From assembly GCF_007673095.1 (NCBI RefSeq), contig NZ_VDYZ01000002.1, positions 286,955 to 350,954 on the forward strand: 64,000 nt of DNA, in the 5' to 3' direction. This stretch comes from Corynebacterium glyciniphilum AJ 3170. Lineage in GTDB: Bacteria; Actinomycetota; Actinomycetes; Mycobacteriales; Mycobacteriaceae. Position 1 is the stretch's first letter; each line of letters opens with the position of its first letter. Of this stretch, positions 17,900-28,781 are shown in pieces. Made by a program: the position numbers and the translations under genes. The notes under the pieces were generated by a model that had not been told where the DNA came from, searched no databases, and worked only from the letters and a program-made list of their open reading frames with translations.

Positions 17900-20800
17900 C
17901 GCAGCAGACCGTCCTCACCGGCACGTGCCTCCGGGTCGAGCAGCATCGCCGGCTCCGCAGCGTCGATCTCGACCCCGTCGGCGAAACGACGGTGCTCGAT
18001 CTCCTCGAACAGTGCACGGTGGCCCAGCATGCCTGCCTCACGGCGACGCACACCGGCGCGCAGGCGTGCCGACGCAGTGGCGACCCACTTCTCCGCAGCG
18101 TCCTCACCGAGCTGGTTGGCGACAGCCACCCGGAATGCCTCCGGGTGCACCAGCGCCATCAGCGCGGACACGTGACCGAAGCCCAGGGAGGTCAGCAGAC
18201 CGGCCTTGATCGTCCGGTTGAGCTGCAACGGCTCACGCAGCCAGACCAGGTTCGGTGCGGACGCCATCTCCGGGTCCACGCAGTCCAGCGAACGGTTCGC
18301 CGGGATCCGCGAAGTCCGGAACATGTCCCCCAGACCCGCTGTCTGGAAGACGGCGGCGCCACCCTTGGCGTGACCGGTGAGCGTCTTCTGGGAGACGACG
18401 TACATCGGGTTGCCCTCGGTGCGGCCCATGGCTTTCGCCAGCCGGGTGTGCAGGCGGGACTCGTTCGGGTCATTGGCGTTGGTCGAGGTGTCGTGCTTGG
18501 ACACCACGGAGATGTCGTCGGCGCTGACACCGAGCTTGGCGAGCTCCTTCGACAGCTTCGACCCCTGGCCACCACGTCCGGCGGCCAGCGCACCCATGCC
18601 CGGGGCCGGGATGGAGGTGTGCGCACCGTCGGCGAAGGACGCAGCGTAACCGACCACAGACTGGACGGGCAGGCCCAGCTTCGCCGCGACAGAGCCACGG
18701 GTCAGCAGGATCGTGCCTCCACCCTGTGCCTCGACGAAGCCGCCGCGGCGACGGTCGTTGGCACGGGAGTAGAAGCGCTCGTTGAGTCCCTTCGCGGCCA
18801 TGGTGTCCGAGTTGGCCGTGGCGTTCATCGAGGCGAACCCGCTGATGGACTCCACGGACATGTCGTCGGTGGCCCCGGCGACAACGAAGTCAGCCTTGCC
18901 GAGCTTGATCTTGTCCACACCCTCCTCGACGGAGACTGCGGCGGTGGCGCAGGCGCCGACCGGGTGGATCATCGCACCGTAGCCGCCGACGTAGGACTGC
19001 ATGGTGTGTGCGGCGACGACGTTGGGCAGGGTCTCCTGCAGGATGTCGGACGGGATGTCCTCCTCCAGGAAGCGCTCGACGAAGAGCTTGCGCATCGACG
19101 TCATGCCGCCGAAGCCGGTGCCCTGGGTCATGGCGACGTCCGACGGGTGGACGGCCTGCAGGATCTCTGCCGGGGTGAAGCCCGCCGAGAGGTAGGCGTC
19201 GACGGTGGCGACGAGGTTCCACACGGCGATCCGGTCGATGGCCTCGACCATGGATGCCGGCACACCCCAGCGGGTGGGATCGAAGTCCGTCGGGAACTGG
19301 CCGCCGACCTTGCGTGCCAGGGTGGCGCGACGGGGCACCCGTGCCCGGGCACCCGGCAGTCGGGTGACGGACCATTCGCCTGTCTCCTCGTCCAGGGTCG
19401 CCCGGGTGAAGTTCGGGTCGGCCTCGACGAAGGACTGGGCGTCCTCGGCGGAGTCCACGGAGAAGGTGACCTCACGGTCGAGGAAGATCTCTGCGGCGGC
19501 CGGGGTGTGGACGTCCTCGAGCGCGACGTCGTCGACGAAGGTACGCACGCCTGCACGGGCGGCGACCTCGTCCCGGTAGCGGGTGAAGATCTCCTCCTCG
19601 GGAACGATGTCGCCCTTGGCGTCGTACCAGCCGGCGACCGGGGTGTCCTTCCAGGTCAGCAGGCCGGTCATCCAGGCGAGTTCCAGCACACCGGCGGCGG
19701 TGAGTTCGACCGAACCATCGGCCTGGACGCCGTACTCGGCCTCGAAGCGGGTACGCCCGGATCCCCAGGCGCTGACCTCGCCGAGGCCCACGACCACGAC
19801 CATGTCGTCGAGGTCGGTGGTGACCTCGCCCCACGCCTCATCCTGTGAGTCGACCGTATCACCGGCGACAGGCTGGGAAGCACGTACCGGGGACGGCAGG
19901 GCGTTGACGGTGACCGGAGCCTCGGCGGCCTCGGCTGCCGCGCCGTCACCGGCGGCGTCGAATGCACCGTCGGCCAGCGCCTGCTCACGCAGCTCCACCA
20001 GGTTGATCTTGTCCAGGCCACCGGTGAGGTCGGCGTCGACCGGGCCGATGGACGCGGCGGCGCGGATCTCGGAAGAGCACAGACGGACCAGTTCGCCGGC
20101 GATGTCGGACGGGGTCCACACACGCACGCCTGCCTCGACTGCGGCGTCGACCAGCGGGTCGTTGCCGCCCATCAGGCCGGTGCCCGAGACCCAGCCGATA
20201 CGCGGGTGGGCGATGGTGACGCGCTCAGCCCACGGCTCGTTAGACCACTTGTTGCAGATGGCGTCGAAGGCGGCCTTGGTCTCACCGTAGGCACCGTCGC
20301 CACCGAAGGTTCCGCGGTTCGGGGAACCGGGCAGCACCACGTGCAGGCGGTGCGCCAGGTTGGCTTCGTGACCGATGCGGGACAGGGCGGTGAAGGAACG
20401 CTCCACACTCCACAGCAGCAGACGGGCCTGGGTCTCGGCGTTTCCGCCGGCGTCCTCGACCGTGCCGGAGACCGACGGCGCGGCGAAGGGCAGGAAGAGG
20501 TCAGGCACGAGAGCCGGCTTGACCAGCTTCTTCTCGGAACCGACCGTCTCGGTCTGCTCATTGCCGATCCAGTCGACCAGGGCGTCGATGTCCCGGTAGC
20601 TCGACAGGTTCGCCGGAACGAGCCATATCTTCGCTTCCGCCGACGCGTGCTCCCGGTAGAGCTTCTTGATGAACTCCAGGCGGGCGGCACTGATCCGGGA
20701 AGCGGTGATCACCACGGTGGCACCCTCCGCCAGCAGGTCACCGACCACGCCTCCGGCGATGGAGGCGGGGGTGACGCCGGTGACGACGGCGACCTGTCCG

Positions 20801-23800
20801 GCGAACTCACCGGTGGTCGTCTCGTCCCGGGCCGCTGCGGCGATGCTGGTGAAACGGGTCGCCAACTGGGCGTCTGCGGTATGCGTGGCCCACCAGTCGG
20901 CGTGCTTCGCGACGGTTTCACCGGTGCCGCGGAAGGTCGCGGATTCCGCGATCTCCTCACCGGCGGCGAGACGGGCGATGTCCTCACGGGCAGTGGCCCA
21001 CCGGTCGTCGATGAGGATGGCACGACGGTCGTCGAAGACCGGGGCGACCTGCTTGGGCCAGGTCGCACCGAGCTCCTCGCTGACGGCCTGCAGGATAGCA
21101 GCGGTCTCGTCGGCCTCAGGGTCGCTGAAGGACGAGGACTCCGGGATGTCCAGGTTCAGGTCGTGCAGGATGTGCCGGGCCAGGTTGGCCAGCACACCCT
21201 CGTCGCCGGTGACTTCCTCGGCGAAGGCGTCGAGCGCCGCGGAGTCGACGGTTCCACCGCCGGCACCACCGGCACTCGGCTTCGCCACGGGGATGCCGTG
21301 GGCGGCACCGACCTGGGTGACCGCCTCGTCGATGATCGCGTTCACGTCGTTCATCGAGGTGGCGGAGGTCGGCAGGGTCGACAGGTCGCCGCCGCGTGCG
21401 GAGGCGCCGTCACGGGAACCGAGCAGGATCTGTGCGGTCGCGTGGTCGACCCAGCCCGGCCCGAGCTCCCAGGTGCCGGTGACGCGGTCGGCGATGGCGG
21501 TGGCCTTGGCCCCTGCGGAACCGAAGAGCTTGCGCAGCCGGTCCTTCACTGCCTCGCTGAGCACCGGACCGAAGGCCGCGTAGTTGTGCGCTGCCGCGTC
21601 CACGGTGGCGGACAGGGTCGTGACGTCGGCCTCGGCCGCGCCTTCGACACTGGACAGCCCCAGCTCGGCGGAGATGTCCATGAGCAGCTGGTTGAGCCGC
21701 GAGGACACACCGTTGGTCAGTGTGCCGGTCGTGTCGGCACCACCGATCTGCTCCGGGCGCAGCTTGTTGGCGTAGGCCAGGAGTGTCTTGATCGCGTCGG
21801 ACGCCTTGTACGGCAGGTCCGCGGGACGCTCCACCGAGCCTGCCGGTGCCGGGGGCTCCGGGGTGGCGTAGCCCTCGTCGACGGCGGGCGACGGTGCGGA
21901 GGCGTCCGGGCGTGCCTCGGCGACCACGTCGCCGGTCGGGACGCTCTCGTGCTCCACCTCGGCCGGTTCGTCGACCGGGGCCTCGATGGTCTGGACGTCC
22001 TCGTGGTAGACCAGCTTCTCGTCGCGCTGGACGTTACGCACGGCGACGTCGGCACCGGTGAAGCGGGGCAGCTTGAGGGTCTTGGTGGCGAGGTTCGCCA
22101 GGGTCGGGGCGGCGCCGAGACCGATCTCGACGAGTTCCTCGATGTCCAGGCGGTCGCTGGCGAGCAGCAGGTCCTGGGTCTCGATCCACCTCACCGGGGA
22201 GGCGAACTGCCAGCAGAGCAGCTCGATGAACAGGGTGCGGGCGGCCTTGGCGCGTCCTGCCTCGTCCTTGGTACGGGCGTCCCAGTTGTCCAGGAGCTCC
22301 TGGGCGGGTTCGGCGGGGACGACGTCCAGGATGGACTGCACGAACTCGCGGGTGAGCTCGAACGGGCGGGCGACGAGGTTCGGGATGTAGCGTCCCTCGA
22401 GCACCTCGTGGTCGATGGTCTCCGGGAGCAGGTCGTCGAGCTTCTCACGGAAGTCCGGCACACCGGGGTGCAGGACCCGTGAGTGGAAGGGCACGTCGAT
22501 GCCCGGGACCATCATGAACGATCCCTTGCCACCGGCTGCCGCGGTCCGCTTCGCCGCGTCCTTCTCCAGGGCGGCGAGACCGGCGACGGTACCGGCGACG
22601 GAGTACTGCTCGCCGGCGAGGTTGAAGTTCACGATCTCGAGGAACTCACCGGACTGCTCCGCCACGGAGTTGACGTACTCGACGACGTGGTCGTCGTCGA
22701 CGCCGAACTGGTTGGGACGCAGGGCGCCCATCCGGTAGTTCGAGCGGCCGTTCTCGTCACGCGGGATGAGGTGGTGCATCGTGGAACCACGGTGGAACAC
22801 GACCTCGAGGACGGTCTCCAGCTCGATGGTGCCGGCGTAGGCCGACAGGGCGGTGTACTCACCGAGTGAGTGGCCGGCGTAGTAGGCGTCGGCGACCAGT
22901 GCGTCGGCCTCCCGCAGCCGGGCGGTCTGCGCCAGCGCCAGCGTGGCCAGTGCGACCTGGGTGAACTGGGTGAGGTAGAGGACACCGTCCGGGTGGTGGT
23001 AGGTCACACCGTTGGCGGTCAGCGACGTGGGGTTGTCGCGGACCACGGTGAGGATGGAGAAGTCCAGGGTGGCGCGGGTGTGGGCGTCGGCCCGCTCCCA
23101 GACGGCGGCGGTGGCCTTGGAGGCGGCGCGCTCGTCCAGGCCCATGCCCTTGGACTGGATGCCCTGGCCCGGGTAGACGTACGCCGTGGACGGTGCGGCG
23201 GTGACCGCGGTGCCCTGGGACACGAGTTCGTCGTTGATCCGGCAGGTCACTTCGAGGAGCAGACCACCACCGGCGACGCGGCCGGTGCGCTCGACCTGGA
23301 TGTCCACCGGGTCGCCCAGCTGGACGAGACCGAACATGCGGTAGGTCCAGCCGAGGATGTGGTGGCCGGAGCCGGCGGCGGACGCGGCGTGCTGGGCGGT
23401 GGCGGACAGCCACATGCCGTGCACCAGCGGTGCCTGCAGTCCGGCCACGCGGGCAGCGACGTGGCTGGTGTGGATCGGGTTGAAGTCACCGGAGACCCAG
23501 GCGAAGGGGGTCATCTCCGCCGGGGCGTTCACCCGGGTGCGCAGCAGGGTGGAACGCGGGGTGTCGGTGATTCCCCGGCCCTCCGCGGCGAGGCCGCCGG
23601 CCGGGGCCGGCTCGGCGGGCGGAGTGGTGCCGAAGGCGCGGCCACGGATGGCGAAGCGTTCGGTCTGCCGTCCCAGCAGGGTTCCCTGGTCGTCGTGCAT
23701 GTGGTGGTGCACGGTGACGACACGTCCGGACGAGGATTCCTCGATGCCGGCGGCCCAGCTGGTCACGGTGATCTGGAACGGGGCACGCTCGGCGAGTTCC

Positions 23801-26800
23801 TCGGCGGAGACCTCGAGCGCCACGGTGTGGTCGAGGTGCACGGCGTTGAGCAGGCCCTCGATGACCGGGTAGTCGTTGACCATCGCAGAGCCCAGGGCGG
23901 CGTAGATCGCCGGCCAAGAGGTCCCCAGCAGGGCGTCCGGGACGATGGAGGCGCGCGTGGCACCGCCGCCGACCTCGGACAGGTCGCCCAGGCCGTCGCC
24001 GGTCACGCCGGAGTGCTCGGAACCGAGGGACTCGGTGAGGGTGAAGTTGTAGTTGAACGTGCCGAACGGTGCGGCCTCGGAGGTGGACCCCTCGACCTTC
24101 GTCGGCATGGCGGTGATCTCGTCACCGGTGACCGCGGTGTTGCCGACACCGGCCGTACCTGCCAGCAGGCCGTACATGGTGTCGGGCAGGCGCTCCTCGT
24201 CGACGACGGGCAGGCCACCGGTGATGCTGGTGGTGTCGAGGATCAGCGGGACGGGGAGGCTGCGGACAGCGTGGACCTGCGCGTCGCCACTGCCGGCGGC
24301 CGTGTCGTCCCAGAAGGTGTCCAGGTGCAGGTCGATGGTGACCTTGACGGGGTTTCCGTCGGAGCCGTCATTGACGACGACCAGGTCGTAACGGTCCTCG
24401 TCGATGACGTGGGCCGGGTTGTCCATGAGGTGGCCGGTCCACGAGATGTAGGGCACGGCCTTGAGGAAGGACTCGATGTCCTGCGCGTCCTCGGTACGGG
24501 ACCACGCCGTAGCGGGTTCGCTGTCGGCGATGCGGGCGCGGCAGGCCTCCTCGAAGCGTCCGAGAAGGTCGGCGACGGGCTCGTTGACGGTGGTGATACC
24601 GGAGACGGACACCGGGCCCGGGATGATGCGGACCTGGTCGGCGGAGTAACGGTCGTCCTGGGCCTGCCACAGGCAGTCCTTGCCCCACCAGGCCAGCAGG
24701 TCCTCGTCGATGGCTGGGACGAAGCCCATGGGCTTCGGGTACTTCCGGCACAGGGCGATGAACCAGGCGGTGTCGAGCGGGGTCAGGGTGTCGACCTCGG
24801 CCGAGGGGTAGGCGGCCACGAGGGTCTTCACGGCGGCCTCGGGGTCCTCGGCGGACTCCACGGTCGGGAAGAGTGTCTCGACCGGGCCGTGCTCGGCGAC
24901 AGTCAGACGCGCCTCGACGCGCTGCAGGAGCTCCTGGAAGCGCTGCAGCCAGGACGGGTCGACCCACGGGAAGCTCAGCTCGGCGAAACGACGGACGACC
25001 TCGGCGTAGGTCATCTTCTCCAGCTCACCGAAGTACGGCTTCGCCGTCTTGTTCATGGCCTCGATGATCTCGTCGCGACGGGCGTTGACCGCCTCGAGCG
25101 ACCCGCCGACCTCCTGGATCAGGCGCATGCACTTCGCGGCCGAGTTGTCGATCTCGTGGATGTCGGCACGCAGGTGGGACAGGCCCGAGGTCGCACCACC
25201 GGCGGAGTTGCCGGGGGCGATCCAGCCGCCGTTGGGGGCGGTGAAGGCTGCACCGGTTTCGTCGGCGACGCCAGGGGTGTCGACGAGCAGCTGCTTGATC
25301 TCGTCGGTGGTCTTGGCCTCCTTGGTTGTCATGGCCGCGGTGCCGACGAGCACGCCGTCGACGGGCATGGACGGCAGGCCCAGGGCCACCGACCAGTCAC
25401 CGGAGAGGTAGTCGGCGGAGCGCTCGGGGGTTCCGATTCCTCCGCCGACACAGAGCACGACGTTCTTCTGACGACGGATCTCCGCGTAGGTCGCGGTGAG
25501 CAGGTCGTCCAGGTTCTCCCAGGAGTGGTGGCCACCGGCGTGACCGTCCTCGACCTGGAGGATGATGCTGGCGCCGGTGTCCTCGATCTGGCGGGCGATG
25601 CCCAGCCCGGCACGGATCTGGTTGACGGTGCCCGGCTTCAGGGCGATGTGGGAGAAACCGGACTCGCGGAGCGCGCCGATGACCTCGGGGGCTTCGTCCG
25701 GCTCCGGGATGCCGGCGGAGATGACGACGCCGTCCAGCGGGGCACCGGACTCGCGGGCCTTGGAGACCACACGCTGGCCACCGAAGTGGAGGTTCCACAG
25801 GTAGCGGTCCATGAACATGGCGTTGAACTGCACGGCCCGTCCCGGTTCGAGCAGTCCCTTGAGCTTGGTGAGGTTGGCGTCGAAGACCTCGGCGGTGACC
25901 TGCCCGCCGCCGGCCATCTCCGCCCAGTAGCCGGCGTTGGCGGCTGCGGCGACGATCTCCGGGTCCACGGTGGTCGGCGTCATGCCGGCCAGCAGCACCG
26001 GTGAACGGCCGGTCAGACGGGAGAACGCGGTCTCCACGACCTGCCCGGTGGGCAGGTCCAGGAGCCGCGGAGCGTAGGTGGACCAGTCGACGGTGCGCTC
26101 GGGGTCCTCGCCGGGGGCGGCGAGGGTGTCGACGTCGTCGAGGCTGCCGGCGGCGACGATTCCGGCGCCGGAGCCCTCGATGAGGTCAGCGGAGATCCGG
26201 GAGGCGACGACACCGGGACCCAGGTCCAGGAACCAGTCAGCCCCCTGTTCGCCGCCGTCGCGGGCCTCGGTGACCTGGGAGACCCAGTCGATGTGGTCGG
26301 TGAGCACGGCGCGGGCGAAAGCCTCCGCGCCGGACAGGCCGCAACGCTCGGCCCAGGCCACGACCTGCTCGACCGCAGGCTCCATGGAGCTGTGGTGGAA
26401 CGGGACGGTGACCTCGAGGTACTCGGTCTGGGGTGACAGCGGTGCACCGCCACGGGTCTTGGACGCGAGCTCGGCCGCGTCCTTCTCACCGAGCTGCAGG
26501 ACGGTCTGCTCGACGACGCCCAGGTCGTCCGGGGTGCCGGAGAGGATGAACCGACGACGGCCGTTGTGGATGGCGACCTCGACGTCCACGCCGGCGTCGG
26601 CGATGACGGCATCGAGGTGGGAGCGCTCCAGGCCGCGGACGGAGAGCATCGGGGTGTGCTCACCGACGGCGAAACCTGCAGACCTGGTGGTCCGTGCCGC
26701 TGCGGCGCCGATGAGGCGGGCGACGGCGAAGATCTGGGCGTCGGAGAGCCCGTTGTCGTTGACGAGGGCTGCGCCGAGCACACCCTGGGAGTGTCCCAGC

Positions 26801-27189
26801 GCGGTGGCGCGTCCGGCGGCGACCGCGGCCGGCGCATCGTAACCGGCGCTCTTCAGCGCGGAGAGCTGGGCGTACTGCACAGCGGTGATGCCGGGCACCG
26901 ACAGCGCCGCGGAGACGGGGGCGGAAGCTCCCGCTGCGAAGGAGCCTGTCCCGGCGAGCCGCTCGAGGGAGAGTGCACCTGCGGTGGCGGCGGTCAGTTC
27001 GGCGGCGACCGGGGCCAACAGGTCGGAGGAGGCGGAGATCAGCTCGCGGATCTCGCCGGCGAGGGTGGGGTCCTCGGAAATCTGCGCACAGGCGGGACGC
27101 CACGGGGTGGCCTGTCCGCCGAAGAGCAGGGCGGTCTTCTCGCTGCCGCCGTTCAGGCGCGCGAGGAAGCTGGAGGAGGTGTCAGTCAT
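17896..27189 (-). CDS. fas: Type I fatty acid synthase
   Basis: A 3,097-aa multifunctional enzyme making long-chain acyl-CoA from acetyl- and malonyl-CoA. Domains in order, with approximate residues: acetyltransferase (GHSQG, Ser134); enoyl reductase (FMN barrel, VGGGIGTPERS near 585); dehydratase region with a hot-dog fold (FNPIHTSHVAARVAG near 1230); malonyl/palmitoyl transferase (GHSLGEYTAL near 1440); ACP region with the probable phosphopantetheine Ser in NGVSSRLNQLLMD near 1825; ketoreductase (VAVVTGVTPASIAGG near 2130); ketosynthase (QGTGFGGMTS near 2690, active-site Cys in VGACATA near 2747). ATG 27189 follows AAGGAC; a GTG at 27216 overlaps the accD stop but has no clear ribosome site. 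Longer than the two C. glutamicum synthases as I recall them (just under 3,000 aa). Confidence 0.97.
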   Translation of the reverse strand: MTDTSSSFLARLNGGSEKTALLFGGQATPWRPACAQISEDPTLAGEIRELISASSDLLAPVAAELTAATAGALSLERLAGTGSFAAGASAPVSAALSVPGITAVQYAQLSALKSAGYDAPAAVAAGRATALGHSQGVLGAALVNDNGLSDAQIFAVARLIGAAAARTTRSAGFAVGEHTPMLSVRGLERSHLDAVIADAGVDVEVAIHNGRRRFILSGTPDDLGVVEQTVLQLGEKDAAELASKTRGGAPLSPQTEYLEVTVPFHHSSMEPAVEQVVAWAERCGLSGAEAFARAVLTDHIDWVSQVTEARDGGEQGADWFLDLGPGVVASRISADLIEGSGAGIVAAGSLDDVDTLAAPGEDPERTVDWSTYAPRLLDLPTGQVVETAFSRLTGRSPVLLAGMTPTTVDPEIVAAAANAGYWAEMAGGGQVTAEVFDANLTKLKGLLEPGRAVQFNAMFMDRYLWNLHFGGQRVVSKARESGAPLDGVVISAGIPEPDEAPEVIGALRESGFSHIALKPGTVNQIRAGLGIARQIEDTGASIILQVEDGHAGGHHSWENLDDLLTATYAEIRRQKNVVLCVGGGIGTPERSADYLSGDWSVALGLPSMPVDGVLVGTAAMTTKEAKTTDEIKQLLVDTPGVADETGAAFTAPNGGWIAPGNSAGGATSGLSHLRADIHEIDNSAAKCMRLIQEVGGSLEAVNARRDEIIEAMNKTAKPYFGELEKMTYAEVVRRFAELSFPWVDPSWLQRFQELLQRVEARLTVAEHGPVETLFPTVESAEDPEAAVKTLVAAYPSAEVDTLTPLDTAWFIALCRKYPKPMGFVPAIDEDLLAWWGKDCLWQAQDDRYSADQVRIIPGPVSVSGITTVNEPVADLLGRFEEACRARIADSEPATAWSRTEDAQDIESFLKAVPYISWTGHLMDNPAHVIDEDRYDLVVVNDGSDGNPVKVTIDLHLDTFWDDTAAGSGDAQVHAVRSLPVPLILDTTSITGGLPVVDEERLPDTMYGLLAGTAGVGNTAVTGDEITAMPTKVEGSTSEAAPFGTFNYNFTLTESLGSEHSGVTGDGLGDLSEVGGGATRASIVPDALLGTSWPAIYAALGSAMVNDYPVIEGLLNAVHLDHTVALEVSAEELAERAPFQITVTSWAAGIEESSSGRVVTVHHHMHDDQGTLLGRQTERFAIRGRAFGTTPPAEPAPAGGLAAEGRGITDTPRSTLLRTRVNAPAEMTPFAWVSGDFNPIHTSHVAARVAGLQAPLVHGMWLSATAQHAASAAGSGHHILGWTYRMFGLVQLGDPVDIQVERTGRVAGGGLLLEVTCRINDELVSQGTAVTAAPSTAYVYPGQGIQSKGMGLDERAASKATAAVWERADAHTRATLDFSILTVVRDNPTSLTANGVTYHHPDGVLYLTQFTQVALATLALAQTARLREADALVADAYYAGHSLGEYTALSAYAGTIELETVLEVVFHRGSTMHHLIPRDENGRSNYRMGALRPNQFGVDDDHVVEYVNSVAEQSGEFLEIVNFNLAGEQYSVAGTVAGLAALEKDAAKRTAAAGGKGSFMMVPGIDVPFHSRVLHPGVPDFREKLDDLLPETIDHEVLEGRYIPNLVARPFELTREFVQSILDVVPAEPAQELLDNWDARTKDEAGRAKAARTLFIELLCWQFASPVRWIETQDLLLASDRLDIEELVEIGLGAAPTLANLATKTLKLPRFTGADVAVRNVQRDEKLVYHEDVQTIEAPVDEPAEVEHESVPTGDVVAEARPDASAPSPAVDEGYATPEPPAPAGSVERPADLPYKASDAIKTLLAYANKLRPEQIGGADTTGTLTNGVSSRLNQLLMDISAELGLSSVEGAAEADVTTLSATVDAAAHNYAAFGPVLSEAVKDRLRKLFGSAGAKATAIADRVTGTWELGPGWVDHATAQILLGSRDGASARGGDLSTLPTSATSMNDVNAIIDEAVTQVGAAHGIPVAKPSAGGAGGGTVDSAALDAFAEEVTGDEGVLANLARHILHDLNLDIPESSSFSDPEADETAAILQAVSEELGATWPKQVAPVFDDRRAILIDDRWATAREDIARLAAGEEIAESATFRGTGETVAKHADWWATHTADAQLATRFTSIAAAARDETTTGEFAGQVAVVTGVTPASIAGGVVGDLLAEGATVVITASRISAARLEFIKKLYREHASAEAKIWLVPANLSSYRDIDALVDWIGNEQTETVGSEKKLVKPALVPDLFLPFAAPSVSGTVEDAGGNAETQARLLLWSVERSFTALSRIGHEANLAHRLHVVLPGSPNRGTFGGDGAYGETKAAFDAICNKWSNEPWAERVTIAHPRIGWVSGTGLMGGNDPLVDAAVEAGVRVWTPSDIAGELVRLCSSEIRAAASIGPVDADLTGGLDKINLVELREQALADGAFDAAGDGAAAEAAEAPVTVNALPSPVRASQPVAGDTVDSQDEAWGEVTTDLDDMVVVVGLGEVSAWGSGRTRFEAEYGVQADGSVELTAAGVLELAWMTGLLTWKDTPVAGWYDAKGDIVPEEEIFTRYRDEVAARAGVRTFVDDVALEDVHTPAAAEIFLDREVTFSVDSAEDAQSFVEADPNFTRATLDEETGEWSVTRLPGARARVPRRATLARKVGGQFPTDFDPTRWGVPASMVEAIDRIAVWNLVATVDAYLSAGFTPAEILQAVHPSDVAMTQGTGFGGMTSMRKLFVERFLEEDIPSDILQETLPNVVAAHTMQSYVGGYGAMIHPVGACATAAVSVEEGVDKIKLGKADFVVAGATDDMSVESISGFASMNATANSDTMAAKGLNERFYSRANDRRRGGFVEAQGGGTILLTRGSVAAKLGLPVQSVVGYAASFADGAHTSIPAPGMGALAAGRGGQGSKLSKELAKLGVSADDISVVSKHDTSTNANDPNESRLHTRLAKAMGRTEGNPMYVVSQKTLTGHAKGGAAVFQTAGLGDMFRTSRIPANRSLDCVDPEMASAPNLVWLREPLQLNRTIKAGLLTSLGFGHVSALMALVHPEAFRVAVANQLGEDAAEKWVATASARLRAGVRRREAGMLGHRALFEEIEHRRFADGVEIDAAEPAMLLDPEARAGEDGLLR

Positions 27190-27212
27190 GATGTCCTTAA
27201 TCACCCTGTCGG

Positions 27213-28781
27213 TCACAGGGGCCCGTTGGAGTGGAACTTGAAGTGGCGGCGGTCGCGGTCCTTGGTGCGCAGCGAACGCAGGGCGGAGGCGAGGGTGTCG
27301 CGGGTGTCAGCGGGTGCCACGATGCGGTCGATCTCGCCCGTCTCCACGGAGAAGTTCGGGTTGATGTTCTCGGCCTGGTATTCGTCGGCGAGTTGTTTGG
27401 TGTAGTCGGCCTTCTCCTCATCGGGGACGGCGGCGATGTCCCGGCGACGCAGGATCTGGACGGCGCCTTCGGCACCCATCACGGCGATCTCGGCGTCCGG
27501 CCAGGCGAAGGCGAAGTCCGCACCGATGCCCTTGGAGCCCATCACGATGTACGCACCGCCGTAGGACTTGCGGGTGATCATGGTGACCACCGGGACGGTG
27601 CAGTTGCCGTAGGCGTAGATGACCTTCGCACCACGACGGATGATGCCGGCGCGCTCCTGCTCGGCACCGGGGAGGTAGCCGGGCACGTCGACGAGCGTGA
27701 CGACGGGCAGACCGAAGGCGTCGCAGCAGCGCACGAACCGTGCCGTCTTCTCCGACGCCTCGACGTCCAGGGTGCCGGCGTTGTGCATCGGCTGGTCGGC
27801 GACGACGCCGACGGGCTTGCCCTCGATGCAGGCGAATCCGATCACGATGGACCGGGCCCAGTGCTCCTGGACCTCGACGAACTCGCCGTGGTCGACCAGT
27901 GACTCGATGACCTCGACGACGTCATAGGGCATGCGGTTGTCGGCCGGGACGATGTCACCGACGCCCCGGGCGGCCTCGAGGTCCTCCTCGGTGGGCACGT
28001 AGTCGTAGGAGGGGGTCTCGTCGTTGCAGTTCTGCGGGAGGTAGTTGAGCAGGGCGCGCGCGTAGTCGATCGCGTCCTCCTCGTCCTCGGCGAGGTAGTG
28101 GGCGACACCGGAGACACTGTTGTGCATCTCGGCCCCTCCCAGGTCATCCAGGCTGATCTGCTCACCGGTGACGGCCTTGACCACGTCCGGACCGGTGACG
28201 AACATGTGCGAGTTCTCCTTCGGCATGATGACGAAGTCGGTCAGCGCCGGGGAGTACACGGCGCCGCCGGCACACGGGCCGAGGATCAGAGAAATCTGCG
28301 GGATGAAGCCGGAGGCCTCACACGACTTACGGAAGATACGGCCGTACCACGACAGCGCTGCGACGCCTTCCTGGATCCGGGCTCCGCCGGAGTCCAGCAG
28401 GCCGAAGCAGGGAACGCGCTCGGCGATGGCGCGGTCGATCAGGTCGGTGATCTTCTGGCCTTCGACCTTGCCGAGGGTGCCTCCGCGGATGGAGAAGTCC
28501 TGGGCGTAGATGGCGACGGTCCGGCCGTCGATGGTGCCGAAACCGGTGGCGACGGCGGAGCCGAGGAATCCCTCGGCGGGGTCGCCGCCGAAGAAACGAC
28601 CGAACTCCACGAAGGAGCCCTCGTCGCAGAGCATGTCGATGCGCTCACGGGCGGTCATCTTGCCCTTGCCGTGCTGGAACTTCTGCGCCTTCTCGTCGGC
28701 GGCTGCGGCGAGTGCGTCGTAGTCGACGGACGCCTTCGCGGCGATCTTCTCGACCTTGGCGGTCTTCTCGGGAGCGGTCAT
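27213..28781 (-). CDS. Acyl-CoA carboxylase carboxyltransferase subunit (AccD/PccB type)
   Basis: A 522-aa biotin-dependent carboxyltransferase that passes CO2 from carboxybiotin to acetyl- or propionyl-CoA. Both crotonase-like halves are present: N-terminal GGARIQEGVAALSWYG and PCAGGAVYSPALTDFV, C-terminal DVPGYLPGAEQERAGIIRRGAK and RKSYGGAYIVMGSKG. Its sequence differs from what I recall of the classical corynebacterial AccD1 (DtsR1), so it may be a different paralogue. The ATG overlaps the stop of the biotin carboxylase gene (ATGA), and fas starts 24 nt downstream, implying that malonyl-CoA supply and fatty acid synthesis are coexpressed. Confidence 0.92.
   Translation of the reverse strand: MTAPEKTAKVEKIAAKASVDYDALAAAADEKAQKFQHGKGKMTARERIDMLCDEGSFVEFGRFFGGDPAEGFLGSAVATGFGTIDGRTVAIYAQDFSIRGGTLGKVEGQKITDLIDRAIAERVPCFGLLDSGGARIQEGVAALSWYGRIFRKSCEASGFIPQISLILGPCAGGAVYSPALTDFVIMPKENSHMFVTGPDVVKAVTGEQISLDDLGGAEMHNSVSGVAHYLAEDEEDAIDYARALLNYLPQNCNDETPSYDYVPTEEDLEAARGVGDIVPADNRMPYDVVEVIESLVDHGEFVEVQEHWARSIVIGFACIEGKPVGVVADQPMHNAGTLDVEASEKTARFVRCCDAFGLPVVTLVDVPGYLPGAEQERAGIIRRGAKVIYAYGNCTVPVVTMITRKSYGGAYIVMGSKGIGADFAFAWPDAEIAVMGAEGAVQILRRRDIAAVPDEEKADYTKQLADEYQAENINPNFSVETGEIDRIVAPADTRDTLASALRSLRTKDRDRRHFKFHSNGPL

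Noticed and set aside
18000..26000. Very long plus-strand frames opposite fas (for example 22870-26004)
   Set aside because: Antisense shadows of a GC-rich gene; Gly/Val/Asp-rich repetitive translations without any domain.
27190..27216. GTG 27216 as the fas start
   Set aside because: No ribosome site; ATG 27189 has AAGGAC at proper distance and matches a normal N-terminus.
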